Positions 17,318 to 25,502 of a stretch of DNA of 64,000 bases are shown piece by piece (positions within the stretch are counted from its first letter, which is position 1; each line of letters begins with the position of its first letter). The stretch is taken from the NCBI GenBank assembly GCA_964452645.1, contig CAYVMO010000005.1, positions 62,001 through 126,000 of the forward strand, in the 5' to 3' direction. A program made the position numbers and the translations under genes. Below the pieces are notes generated by a model, which saw only the letters and a program-made list of their open reading frames with translations, was not told the origin of the DNA and did not search any database. The DNA is from CAYXTW01 sp964452645 (lineage in GTDB: Bacteria > Zixibacteria > MSB-5A5 > GN15 > PGXB01).

Positions 17318-18871
17318 ATGAAGCTTGTCACCGCTGAGATAATGCGTGCCATTGACGGCGAAGCAATCAACAATCGGGGCATCCCCGGGCCGGAATTGAT
17401 GGAAAACGCCGGGCGAGGAATCGCCGAACGTATTCGCGATCAGATTCTCGATGATCCTCACGGCAAAAAGATTGTGGTCTTTTGCGGAAAGGGTAACAAT
17501 GGCGGTGACGGATTTGTTGTCGGGCGGTATTTATTTCAATGGGGTGCGCAGGTAGTGATTTATTATCCGGCGCCGACGGATAAGCTTTCGGATGATGCCC
17601 GGTTAAATTTCGACCGTGCGACCGAATTAAATATCGCTATAAATCCCATCGAATCTATCGGGCAGCTTCCGCAGACTATCGAAGCCGATTACATAATCGA
17701 TGCTATTTTCGGAACCGGTTTTTCCGGGGCCCCACGCGGTTTGTTGAATGAATTTATCGAATATATCAATCGGCAGGGAATTCCTGCCATCGCCGTCGAT
17801 TGTCCTTCGGGATTAAATGTTGATACGGGTAATCATGAAGGTGCTGTTATCGACGCGGAGTATACATACACGCTGGCGCAACCGAAAATCGGGATGTACT
17901 ATTCGCCGGGGCGAGAGGTATCCGGTATCACTGAGGTCGTTCCGATCGGTATCCCCGACGAAATTATCGTGCAATTTGACATTAAAGAAAATCTGATTAC
18001 GCCGGAACTGATCGAATCGCTTCTGCCATTGAGAAAGCCGGACGGACATAAAGGTGATTTCGGCAAGCTGTTCATACTGGCCGGATCGACCGGCTTGACC
18101 GGCGCGGCGACGCTGGCGGCCAACGCCGCGGCGCGAAGCGGACTGGGACTGGTAACGGTCGGTTGTCCGCGCTCGTTGAATCCGATTCTTGAGATGAAAT
18201 TAACGGAAGCCATGACATATCCACTTCCCGATGTTGCTAAAAAAGGCGCCCTGGCCAAACGCGGTCTGGGCGAAGTGCGAAAAAAAATAAAAGAAAATGA
18301 TGCGGTGATTATCGGTCCCGGAATCGGGCGACATTTTGAAACCCGTGATTTAATACACAGGTTGGTCGGTTCGCTGGATAAACCGGCTATAATCGATGCC
18401 GACGGTTTGAATGCTTTTGAAAAAGACCGCGATGCATTGATGTCCGAGCATACAAAATTCGTTCTGACCCCGCATCCGGGCGAGTTCCGGCGGTTGATCG
18501 ATGAAGATATTCCCGAAAATATGTATGAACGTTTTAATCTTATTCGGAATTATGCTCATAAGTACAATTCTGTGATTGTTTATAAATCTTCGCCGAGCGT
18601 GATAGTCGATCCGATGGAGCAATTGTTTCTAAATCCGACCGGCAATAACGGCATGGCGACCGGCGGAACCGGCGATGTTCTTTCGGGGATTATCGGGTCA
18701 TTTCTGGCGCAGGGGGTCAGTCCGCTGGGCAGCGCCCTGTGCGGCGTTTATATTCATGGTCTCTGCGGCGACATCGCCGCCGCCGATTATGGTGAACGAG
18801 CAATGATCGCCGGTGACCTGATAGATTTTCTTCCCGAAGCTTTCAGATTGATTGAATCTTTTACGGAATAA
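17318..18871 (+). CDS. nnr: bifunctional NAD(P)H-hydrate epimerase/dehydratase
   Basis: 517 residues, a fusion of both repair activities. The N-terminal YjeF_N epimerase domain has VVFCGKGNNGGDGFVVGR and CPSGLNVDTG. The C-terminal ADP/ATP-dependent dehydratase has KGDFGKLFILAGSTGLTGAA, IDADGLNAF, LTPHPGEFRRL and GGTGDVLSGIIGSFLAQG. Repairs hydrated NADH and NADPH. Starts 2 nt after lon. The 6-nt gap to the convergent omptin gene contains no obvious hairpin. Confidence 0.96.
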   Translation: MKLVTAEIMRAIDGEAINNRGIPGPELMENAGRGIAERIRDQILDDPHGKKIVVFCGKGNNGGDGFVVGRYLFQWGAQVVIYYPAPTDKLSDDARLNFDRATELNIAINPIESIGQLPQTIEADYIIDAIFGTGFSGAPRGLLNEFIEYINRQGIPAIAVDCPSGLNVDTGNHEGAVIDAEYTYTLAQPKIGMYYSPGREVSGITEVVPIGIPDEIIVQFDIKENLITPELIESLLPLRKPDGHKGDFGKLFILAGSTGLTGAATLAANAAARSGLGLVTVGCPRSLNPILEMKLTEAMTYPLPDVAKKGALAKRGLGEVRKKIKENDAVIIGPGIGRHFETRDLIHRLVGSLDKPAIIDADGLNAFEKDRDALMSEHTKFVLTPHPGEFRRLIDEDIPENMYERFNLIRNYAHKYNSVIVYKSSPSVIVDPMEQLFLNPTGNNGMATGGTGDVLSGIIGSFLAQGVSPLGSALCGVYIHGLCGDIAAADYGERAMIAGDLIDFLPEAFRLIESFTE

Positions 18872-18877
18872 TAAATT

Positions 18878-19867
18878 CTAAAACGCCAGGCCGACCCGGA
18901 CGCCCAATGTGAACTGCATACTGGTAAATTTATGCGGGATATTTTCGGAGACGTCACCCGTATCATCATAATTTTCCGAAATCGGATCATCGCCATACCA
19001 TCTTTGTGTCTGGGTGGTCGATACACCTAATATGCTAAAATCAGCGCTCGTACCAATAAAAGGCCGTAATCCCGGATTATTGTGATTAAGCACTAAATTA
19101 AATTCAACCGATGAATAAAAGCCGGGTCCGGTTCCGGAAGCATCTGAAATTTTATTTCGGAGAATGTGATCGTCAACGTCTGAAGCAAAGATATGCATGT
19201 AACTGACGAATAATTCGAATTTAGCCTGAGGATTGAATTGTACATCGTACAAAATACCGACTGACGGCTGATGGTAAATTGCTTTATAGTCCAGAGCATG
19301 AACGGTCGAGTCGATATTGTGACGTGGCGGCGGAGAAAATCTTAGATCATGTTGCCATCCCCTGACGTTGATAATATTTTGGACAATTCTTTGGTACCTG
19401 TAACCGATCACAGCATAAGTAACCCCTTTTTCCCATCCATAGATGCGCCGCCCCACCTGAATGGCTATCATGTCATAATCAAACTTGACATCCGATTCGG
19501 TATAACTCCATTGGAAACCGGCCCCGCCAAGAGGCGTGATCCAGTCCTCATCCGTCATAACACTCCAGGGATCATTTAAATTCCTCGAATAAGCGGCATT
19601 AGCAAACCACTCCCGGCGGCCGGAAATATCGGAGTACATTTCCATCTCAATTCCGCCATACATGGCGTTCAGCGGGAACTTGAGCTCGCTCTTGGCGGTA
19701 CCCACTATGGCGCCGGTAGAATCGGCGAGATAGACATTATCCATGGTATAAGTCGTATGTCCAGAACCAAAATTAAATACCGGTGCGAAAGAAAAATGGA
19801 TGCCGTCTTCTGCCATCAGCGGCTGACAGATAAACAACATAAGAATTATTATGCAACCCAGTTTCAT
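18878..19867 (-). CDS. omptin-family outer-membrane aspartyl-type protease
   Basis: 329 residues from the ATG at 19867 (AAGG upstream; an earlier GTG/ATG at 19912 spoils the signal peptide). Signal peptide KLGCIIILMLFICQPLMA|ED. The strand order and loops follow OmpT. MTDEDWI (residues 104-110) aligns with MVDQDWM, giving the catalytic Asp pair 106/108. SDVDDH (229-234) aligns with SDNDEH, giving the Asp232/His234 pair. DYKAIYHQPSVG matches GYKQRFKMPYIG. The last residue is Phe after a final strand, as in BamA-assembled barrels. Omptins cleave peptides at the cell surface, usually between basic residues. They are known mostly from proteobacteria. The alignment was made by eye. Confidence 0.78.
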   Translation of the reverse strand: MKLGCIIILMLFICQPLMAEDGIHFSFAPVFNFGSGHTTYTMDNVYLADSTGAIVGTAKSELKFPLNAMYGGIEMEMYSDISGRREWFANAAYSRNLNDPWSVMTDEDWITPLGGAGFQWSYTESDVKFDYDMIAIQVGRRIYGWEKGVTYAVIGYRYQRIVQNIINVRGWQHDLRFSPPPRHNIDSTVHALDYKAIYHQPSVGILYDVQFNPQAKFELFVSYMHIFASDVDDHILRNKISDASGTGPGFYSSVEFNLVLNHNNPGLRPFIGTSADFSILGVSTTQTQRWYGDDPISENYDDTGDVSENIPHKFTSMQFTLGVRVGLAF

Positions 19868-19948
19868 ACACGGCCTTCCCGTGAAAATATTTCGAACAAT
19901 ATACATATTCAACGGCCGTATGCAATTAAAAAGTATTACATTATCCTT

Positions 19949-20611
19949 TCACGCCTGAATAATATCAGGCAATTCCGACAAATTCGTAATTTTGTAATCG
20001 GCATCGTGTTTGAATTTGCCCCTGCGGTTTATCAGGATCGACTTGATTTTCGCCCGGCGCGCTGTCTCCATATCGACACGATTATCGCCGACAAAAAATA
20101 TTTCCGAATAAGGCTCGTGGCAATGTTTAAGGACTTCCTTGACCATTTTTTTATGCGGTTTGTAAGCCCCGACATTACTTGATATAATCAAATCATAAAA
20201 GTAATCATAAATGCCGAACATCTTTAATTGCTCAACAAGGACGTCGGCGTCGGCATCGCTGCAGATAATCATCTTGATATTTCGCTCTTTCAATTCTTGC
20301 AGTGTCGGAATGGTGTCATCAAAGAGCGAAGCGTCCCGGAGGTGATTGAGGCGATAATATTTTTCGGATTCAGCGCTTAAATCGGGGAGATTGAATTTTT
20401 CCGCCGCCATTTTAACGGTGATGGCAATGATTTCTCTGATAGTGTAAAAGCGCTCGATATTTTCGTTTTCATAGTACAGCATGAAACTGTCGACTAAGTA
20501 CCTGAATATTTCATTCTTCCGTTCGGGGTCGAGCGTTTCGGCGAAAAATGTCAGGGTCGATTTGGTGGTGACAATCGTCCCGCCGACATCGAAGAATATG
20601 GTGTGAGCCAT
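19949..20611 (-). CDS. HAD-superfamily hydrolase
   Basis: 220 residues. Motif I is FFDVGGTIV (nucleophile Asp8; the usual second Asp of DxD is Gly). Motif II CSDAD, motif III Lys in YKPHKKM, motif IV FFVGDNRVDMETARRA. The helical cap lies between motifs I and II. Looks like a phosphoglycolate/pyrophosphatase-type phosphatase, but loss of the acid/base Asp in DxD makes plain phosphatase activity uncertain. Starts 9 nt after the ArsC-like gene. Confidence 0.85.
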   Translation of the reverse strand: MAHTIFFDVGGTIVTTKSTLTFFAETLDPERKNEIFRYLVDSFMLYYENENIERFYTIREIIAITVKMAAEKFNLPDLSAESEKYYRLNHLRDASLFDDTIPTLQELKERNIKMIICSDADADVLVEQLKMFGIYDYFYDLIISSNVGAYKPHKKMVKEVLKHCHEPYSEIFFVGDNRVDMETARRAKIKSILINRRGKFKHDADYKITNLSELPDIIQA

Positions 20612-20620
20612 ACCGCGAGG

Positions 20621-21040
20621 TCAGCCTTCGTTGATATCCTGGAAAAGCTGCCGGACTCTGAATTTTATTTCGTCACGGATTCTGGCGAATCCAATCCTGC
20701 GTGTCTCTTCAGAGGGGTATAGTCTATCCGGATTTTCAATATCCCAGTGACAATGAATCTTGTCGGGCGGAATCACCGGGCAATTGTCGCGCGCCGAGTT
20801 GCATAAAGTGATAACATAATCGGCCCATTGGATCATTTCCCCTGTGAGTAAATCGGATGTGTGTTCCGAGATATCTATTCCGGCTTCATTCATAATTCTG
20901 ATTGTCATCGGAAGAACGCCGACAGGAGCTGTGCCCGCCGATTTGATTTCGAATTTCCCGTTGGAAAGCGTTCGGCCGAATCCTTCGGCCATCTGAGAGC
21001 GGCACGAATTCCCGGTACATACAAAAAGGATGTTTTTCAT
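20621..21040 (-). CDS. arsenate reductase / low-molecular-weight tyrosine phosphatase family
   Basis: 139 residues. P-loop VCTGNSCRSQMAEGFGR (Cys-x5-Arg). DYVITLCNSARDNCPV supplies further cysteines and HCHWDIENPDRL the Asp-containing loop, the arrangement seen in thioredoxin-coupled ArsC (Cys triad) rather than plain phosphatases. Probably reduces arsenate to arsenite. There are no arsenite pump or ArsR genes beside it, so a phosphatase role remains possible. It lies 10 nt after secA, an unusual partner. Confidence 0.85.
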   Translation of the reverse strand: MKNILFVCTGNSCRSQMAEGFGRTLSNGKFEIKSAGTAPVGVLPMTIRIMNEAGIDISEHTSDLLTGEMIQWADYVITLCNSARDNCPVIPPDKIHCHWDIENPDRLYPSEETRRIGFARIRDEIKFRVRQLFQDINEG

Positions 21041-21050
21041 GGGTTATTTT

Positions 21051-24000
21051 TTATGATTGATTCGCTCCGTGGCATTTTTTGTACTTTTTGCCGCTGCCAC
21101 AGGGGCACGGGTCGTTGCGGCCGATCTTTTCCCCCTGACGTTTAAATGGTTTGGCTTTGCCGCGTTCGGCGGCGGCCGCCATCGGATTGGCTTCCTCGCT
21201 TTGCGTCGCGGAGCCGAAACCCATCCCGACCGATTCCTGATGCGACGCTACGACGTTGCCATGCTGCGCCTCGCGGCGCCGCTCCTCGCGTGATTTTTCG
21301 GGCATGTTCACCTGAAGCTTGAAGACCATGCTGACGATATCTTTGTCGATAACGTCGATTAAATCGCTGAATATTCGAAATGATTCGCGCTTGTATTCGA
21401 CCAGGGGGTCGCGCTGACCGTACGCCCGCAGTCCGATGCCGGTCTTAAGCTGATCCATCTCGTACATATGATCACGCCAGTGGCGATCGATCGTCATCAG
21501 AACGGCAAACCTCTCCAGCCTGCGCATGATTTCGTCGCCGTACGCTCTTTCTTTCTGACCGTAGAAAGTCATCACCGCCTTTTGTACCTGCTCAAACAAT
21601 TTTTCGCGGCTCAGATCAGGAATATCCTCCTTTTTGAAATCAATATTCAATAGATAAATATTCCTGGCCTCTTCGGCGAATTCCTGCAAGCTCCAGTTTT
21701 CGGGATATACTTTTACCGGACAGTACTGGTCGATTAATCGTTCCAGGACCGAATCGATCAGTTCGATGACCTCATCCTTGATCGATTCCCGCTCCAGTGC
21801 GGCCAGACGCCGGTCGTAAATGACTTCGCGCTGGGCATTCATGACGTCGTCATATTCGAGTGTATGTTTGCGGATGGAGAAGTTTTGCATCTCGACCCGT
21901 TTCTGCGCCCGCTCAATCGCTCTGGTGACCATCTTGTGCGTGATGACTTCGCCTTCCTCAACACCCAATCGATCCATGATACGTCCCAGACGGTCGGAGC
22001 CGAAAAGCCGCATCAGGTCGTCTTCGAGTGAAAGATAAAAACTTGACGAGCCAGGGTCACCCTGCCGCCCGGAACGGCCGCGTAACTGGCGATCGATGCG
22101 CCGCGATTCATGCCGTTCGGTCCCGATAATGTGCAAACCGCAGGGAACGTTGTCGAGGCAGTCGAGTTCGTCGATAAAGGGGCAGATTTCTTCATCCAGC
22201 CGGGGATCCTTCAGAGCGCAGTTGGGATGTTTAACAATGGCTTTGCCGAGTTTGATATCGGTTCCACGGCCGGCCATATTGGTGGCGATGGTAACGGCGT
22301 GCGGTTGTCCCGCCCTGGCTACGATTTCAGCTTCCTGCTGATGATGTTTGGCATTGAGAACATTATGCGGAATCCCTTTGCGCTTGAGCATCCGTGACAG
22401 CGTTTCGGAAACCTCGACCGAGATAGTACCCACCAGCACCGGGCGGCTCGAATTGTAACATTCGATTATTTGGTCGATGATGGCGTTGTATTTTTCCCGG
22501 CGCGTCCTATAAATAACGTCTTCGCTATCGATTCTCCGCACCGGCTCATTGGTGGGGATACAGACAACGTCAAGTTTGTAAATATCCCACAATTCCTGCG
22601 CTTCGGTTTCGGCGGTACCGGTCATACCGGCCAGCTTGTCGTACATCCGGAAATAGTTCTGCAAGGTGATAGTTGCCAGCGTTTGTGATTCACCCTCGAT
22701 TTTGACCTTTTCCTTGGCTTCGATAGCCTGATGCAAGCCGTCCGAATACCGTCGTCCCGGCATCAAGCGGCCGGTGAACTCATCGACAATCATAATTTTA
22801 TCGTCCTGCACGACATACTCGACGTCCTTTTCGAAAAGAGTATAGGCCCGCAGAAGCTGGCTGATGGAATGGACCTTTTCGGAGCGCTCGGAATGTACCT
22901 GATAAAGCTCGTCGATTTTTTTGGTTTTTTCCTCGGGCGGCAGCGTGCTGTCACCTTCGATTTCGGACATCGCTTCGGTGATATCGGGAATTTCAAAAAG
23001 TTCCTGCTCCGCTTTAGAAAACTGAGCCCGCCCATTGTCGGTCAGATTGATAGTATTTTCTTTTTCACTGATGACGTAGTACAGGGTTTCGTCGACAAGA
23101 TGCGACTTCTTATCCCGGAGATAATCGGATTCGACTCTGTTGATCAGACTTATAATTCCCGGTTCCTTTGACAACTTCAGATACTTTTTATTCTTCGGGG
23201 CACCGCGGCTGGCTGACAGCAGGAGTTCTCCGGCCTGGTATTCGTCGTCATGATTGCCGGTCTGGAGGAGTTTTTCCGCCTGCGCGATTTTTTCATTTAT
23301 GAGATTGGTCTGTTTACGTACCAAGGTGCTGACGGTCGGCCGCATCTCGGCAAACCTTTCGTGAATGGTACTTTTAACCGGACCGGATATAATCAATGGG
23401 GTTCGCGCTTCATCGATAAGGACCGAATCGACCTCGTCGACGATAGCATAGTTATATCCGCGATGCACGCGTTCCTCGGCCGTCTGGGCCATGTTATCGC
23501 GGAGATAATCAAAACCGAATTCGTTGTTGGTACCGTAAGTAATGTCCTTCTGATATTCCACTTTGCGTTCGGCACTGTCCATCTCATTCTGGATACATCC
23601 CACCGTTAGACCGAGATATTTGAAAATCATCCCCATCCATTCGCTGTCACGTTTGGCCAGGTAATCGTTGACGGTTACGATATGCACTCCCTTGCCGGAG
23701 AGAGCGTTAAGATAGGTCGGGAGCGTTGCCACCAGAGTTTTACCCTCACCCGTGGCCATCTCGGCGATTTTCCCCTGATACAAAACGACGCCGCCCATCA
23801 ACTGGACATCGTAGGGGACCATGTTCCATTCGGTTTCGATGCCGACCACGTCCCAGATCGTGCCCACCAGACGCCGACAGGCATCTTTGACCACGGCGAA
23901 TGCTTCGGGAAGCACATCATCGAGCGTTTCACCCTCGCCCAGCCGTTTCCGGAATTCGTCGGTTTTGGCTTTCAGCTCATCTTCCGACAGTGATGATAAT

Positions 24001-24098
24001 TTTTCATAACTTTCGTTAATTTCATCTACGATCGGTCTAAGCTTTTTGACATCGCGACCATGTTTGGTGCCGAAGATTTTTGTTATAATATTAGGCAT
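21051..24098 (-). CDS. secA: preprotein translocase ATPase SecA
   Basis: 1015 residues, long for SecA. MATGEGKTLVA (Walker A), DEVDSVLIDEARTPL (DEAD-type Walker B), GTDIKLG and RQLRGRSGRQGDPG (motif VI) are all present. The C-terminal linker ends in the zinc-binding SEC-C motif CPCGSGKKYKKCH, which contacts SecB and lipids. Extra length lies between the first nucleotide-binding fold and the preprotein-binding domain (around 250-330), an insertion common in Bacteroidetes-like SecA. Drives secretion of the many signal-peptide proteins in this window. Confidence 0.98.
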   Translation of the reverse strand: MPNIITKIFGTKHGRDVKKLRPIVDEINESYEKLSSLSEDELKAKTDEFRKRLGEGETLDDVLPEAFAVVKDACRRLVGTIWDVVGIETEWNMVPYDVQLMGGVVLYQGKIAEMATGEGKTLVATLPTYLNALSGKGVHIVTVNDYLAKRDSEWMGMIFKYLGLTVGCIQNEMDSAERKVEYQKDITYGTNNEFGFDYLRDNMAQTAEERVHRGYNYAIVDEVDSVLIDEARTPLIISGPVKSTIHERFAEMRPTVSTLVRKQTNLINEKIAQAEKLLQTGNHDDEYQAGELLLSASRGAPKNKKYLKLSKEPGIISLINRVESDYLRDKKSHLVDETLYYVISEKENTINLTDNGRAQFSKAEQELFEIPDITEAMSEIEGDSTLPPEEKTKKIDELYQVHSERSEKVHSISQLLRAYTLFEKDVEYVVQDDKIMIVDEFTGRLMPGRRYSDGLHQAIEAKEKVKIEGESQTLATITLQNYFRMYDKLAGMTGTAETEAQELWDIYKLDVVCIPTNEPVRRIDSEDVIYRTRREKYNAIIDQIIECYNSSRPVLVGTISVEVSETLSRMLKRKGIPHNVLNAKHHQQEAEIVARAGQPHAVTIATNMAGRGTDIKLGKAIVKHPNCALKDPRLDEEICPFIDELDCLDNVPCGLHIIGTERHESRRIDRQLRGRSGRQGDPGSSSFYLSLEDDLMRLFGSDRLGRIMDRLGVEEGEVITHKMVTRAIERAQKRVEMQNFSIRKHTLEYDDVMNAQREVIYDRRLAALERESIKDEVIELIDSVLERLIDQYCPVKVYPENWSLQEFAEEARNIYLLNIDFKKEDIPDLSREKLFEQVQKAVMTFYGQKERAYGDEIMRRLERFAVLMTIDRHWRDHMYEMDQLKTGIGLRAYGQRDPLVEYKRESFRIFSDLIDVIDKDIVSMVFKLQVNMPEKSREERRREAQHGNVVASHQESVGMGFGSATQSEEANPMAAAAERGKAKPFKRQGEKIGRNDPCPCGSGKKYKKCHGANQS

Positions 24099-24130
24099 AC
24101 GATACCTTTTATTTTCTATCCTAAAACATA

Positions 24131-24158
24131 AATATAGAATTTAAAGCACATTTATCAA
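24131..24158 (-). promoter_or_regulatory. possible secA promoter
   Basis: On the minus strand TTGATA (24158-24153), 16 nt, then TATATT (24136-24131), about 30 nt before the secA ATG. Match is moderate. Confidence 0.4.
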
Positions 24159-24189
24159 CCGGATTCACGAAAATTAAAGACGGTCGGTT

Positions 24190-25374
24190 TTATTTTCGAC
24201 CCTGGAGTTTTTTCCGAAAGTCATTCCAAATAGTTTCATAATAGTCATTGGCGGGATCCTGTTCCATAGCCTCTTGCATCAGGCTGACAGCGGTCTTGGT
24301 ATCCCCGAGAGCATCATAAATTTCAGCGGCGGTTTTGATCGTCTTACCTTTGAAGGGACCTTCCGTAGCGAGTTTGGCGGCCTGAAGGGCATATTTTTTC
24401 GCTTCCGTCAAATTTATTTTTCGCTCCAAACACCATTCGGCGAAATCGTAGAATTTATCCGGCTTGGTCTCCCAGCCTTCTCCAAGCGAGGTTTTTTTCA
24501 TTCCCAGTGCTTTAGCGGTATCGTTATCAACATGAAGAGCATAATCCATTTTAAATTCATCATGGTATTGCGTATATTTTTCGTTATTACTTCGGGCGGT
24601 GACATCCAATCCGGCCTGAATATATTTGGCTAATTTCCCCGTTCCATCCAGCTTCCGGGCAACACGGCTGATGACTCTGGCCATCTTGATGACACTTTCC
24701 GGTTTTTTATTTTTTAAATCCAGTACCGCATCGGCCGAAGGCAGAATCTCTTCGAACGGGATTTCATAATTCCAGGCCGCGGAAGCCATATTTTGAAATA
24801 TGTTATATTCATAATCTATAGCCGGACTGCCGCCGAGTTTTTTTGCCTGTTGATAATAGTTTACCGCTTTCAAATATTCTCGTGTGTCGGAATAGTATCC
24901 GGCCAGAAATAAGGCATCGGATGGGTTTGGTTTACGATTGAAATTAATCTCCCGATCTTTAATAGTCGTCAAATCCGAAAGGGCCATCTTTAACATGCTC
25001 ACGAATCGGTTGGCGCCGTTATATCCTACCCAGCGCCTGATAACATCGCCTTTGCTGTTGGCCAGGACAAACACCGGGTAGGTGTTGCCCGCTTTGTATT
25101 CTTCGGAAAGAGCGATGCCGTCGCCCTCTCTTACATTAAGAGAAATATGGACAACTGATTTCAAAGCGTTTTTTATGATGTCGCTTGTTTCCGCTTCACT
25201 CGTGGCCTTCTGGCAGTACTCGCAATCGGAGCGAATGAATTCCATCAAAAGCGGTTTACCCAACTCGGCGGATAAGGCTTTAGCCTCGCTAAAATCGGTA
25301 GGTTCCTGTGCGGGCGCCAATCCCGGCAAAATAGTGGTAATTGCAAAAAAGAATATGGTAATTTTAATCTTCAT
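24190..25374 (-). CDS. exported thioredoxin-fold protein with TPR-like C-terminus
   Basis: 394 residues with a signal peptide ending LAPA-Q. The thioredoxin domain has KPLLMEFIRSDCEYCQ (CxxC = CEYC) and a cis-Pro in NTYPVFVLAN. The rest is helical pairs of TPR type (YLKAVNYYQQAKKLGG, IYDALGDTKTAVSLMQEAMEQDP). Looks like a periplasmic thiol-disulfide or thioredoxin_7-class protein that docks clients through TPRs. Divergent from the copper ATPase across a 128-nt region with promoters for both directions. This hints at metal or thiol homeostasis, but the link is by position only. Confidence 0.8.
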   Translation of the reverse strand: MKIKITIFFFAITTILPGLAPAQEPTDFSEAKALSAELGKPLLMEFIRSDCEYCQKATSEAETSDIIKNALKSVVHISLNVREGDGIALSEEYKAGNTYPVFVLANSKGDVIRRWVGYNGANRFVSMLKMALSDLTTIKDREINFNRKPNPSDALFLAGYYSDTREYLKAVNYYQQAKKLGGSPAIDYEYNIFQNMASAAWNYEIPFEEILPSADAVLDLKNKKPESVIKMARVISRVARKLDGTGKLAKYIQAGLDVTARSNNEKYTQYHDEFKMDYALHVDNDTAKALGMKKTSLGEGWETKPDKFYDFAEWCLERKINLTEAKKYALQAAKLATEGPFKGKTIKTAAEIYDALGDTKTAVSLMQEAMEQDPANDYYETIWNDFRKKLQGRK

Positions 25375-25418
25375 ATTATTTTATTACGATTAAAAATCGA
25401 TATAAGCATAAGTTTTAT

Positions 25419-25447
25419 ATCATATTATAAAAATCTGTGGAAGTCAA
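25419..25447 (-). promoter_or_regulatory. promoter of the thioredoxin-TPR gene
   Basis: Minus strand: TTGACT (25447-25442), 17-nt spacer, TATGAT (25424-25419). About 45 nt upstream of the ATG at 25374. Confidence 0.55.
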
Positions 25448-25468
25448 GTTCCGGTGGAAGTTTACATT

Positions 25469-25496
25469 TTGACAATGACCTTCGTATTAGTATCTT
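25469..25496 (+). promoter_or_regulatory. promoter of copper ATPase, probably giving a leaderless mRNA
   Basis: TTGACA (25469-25474), 16-nt spacer, TATCTT (25491-25496). The expected transcription start, 6-7 nt past the -10, coincides with the ATG at 25503. No SD precedes that ATG, which fits a leaderless message. Confidence 0.5.
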
Positions 25497-25502
25497 GTGG
25501 TT

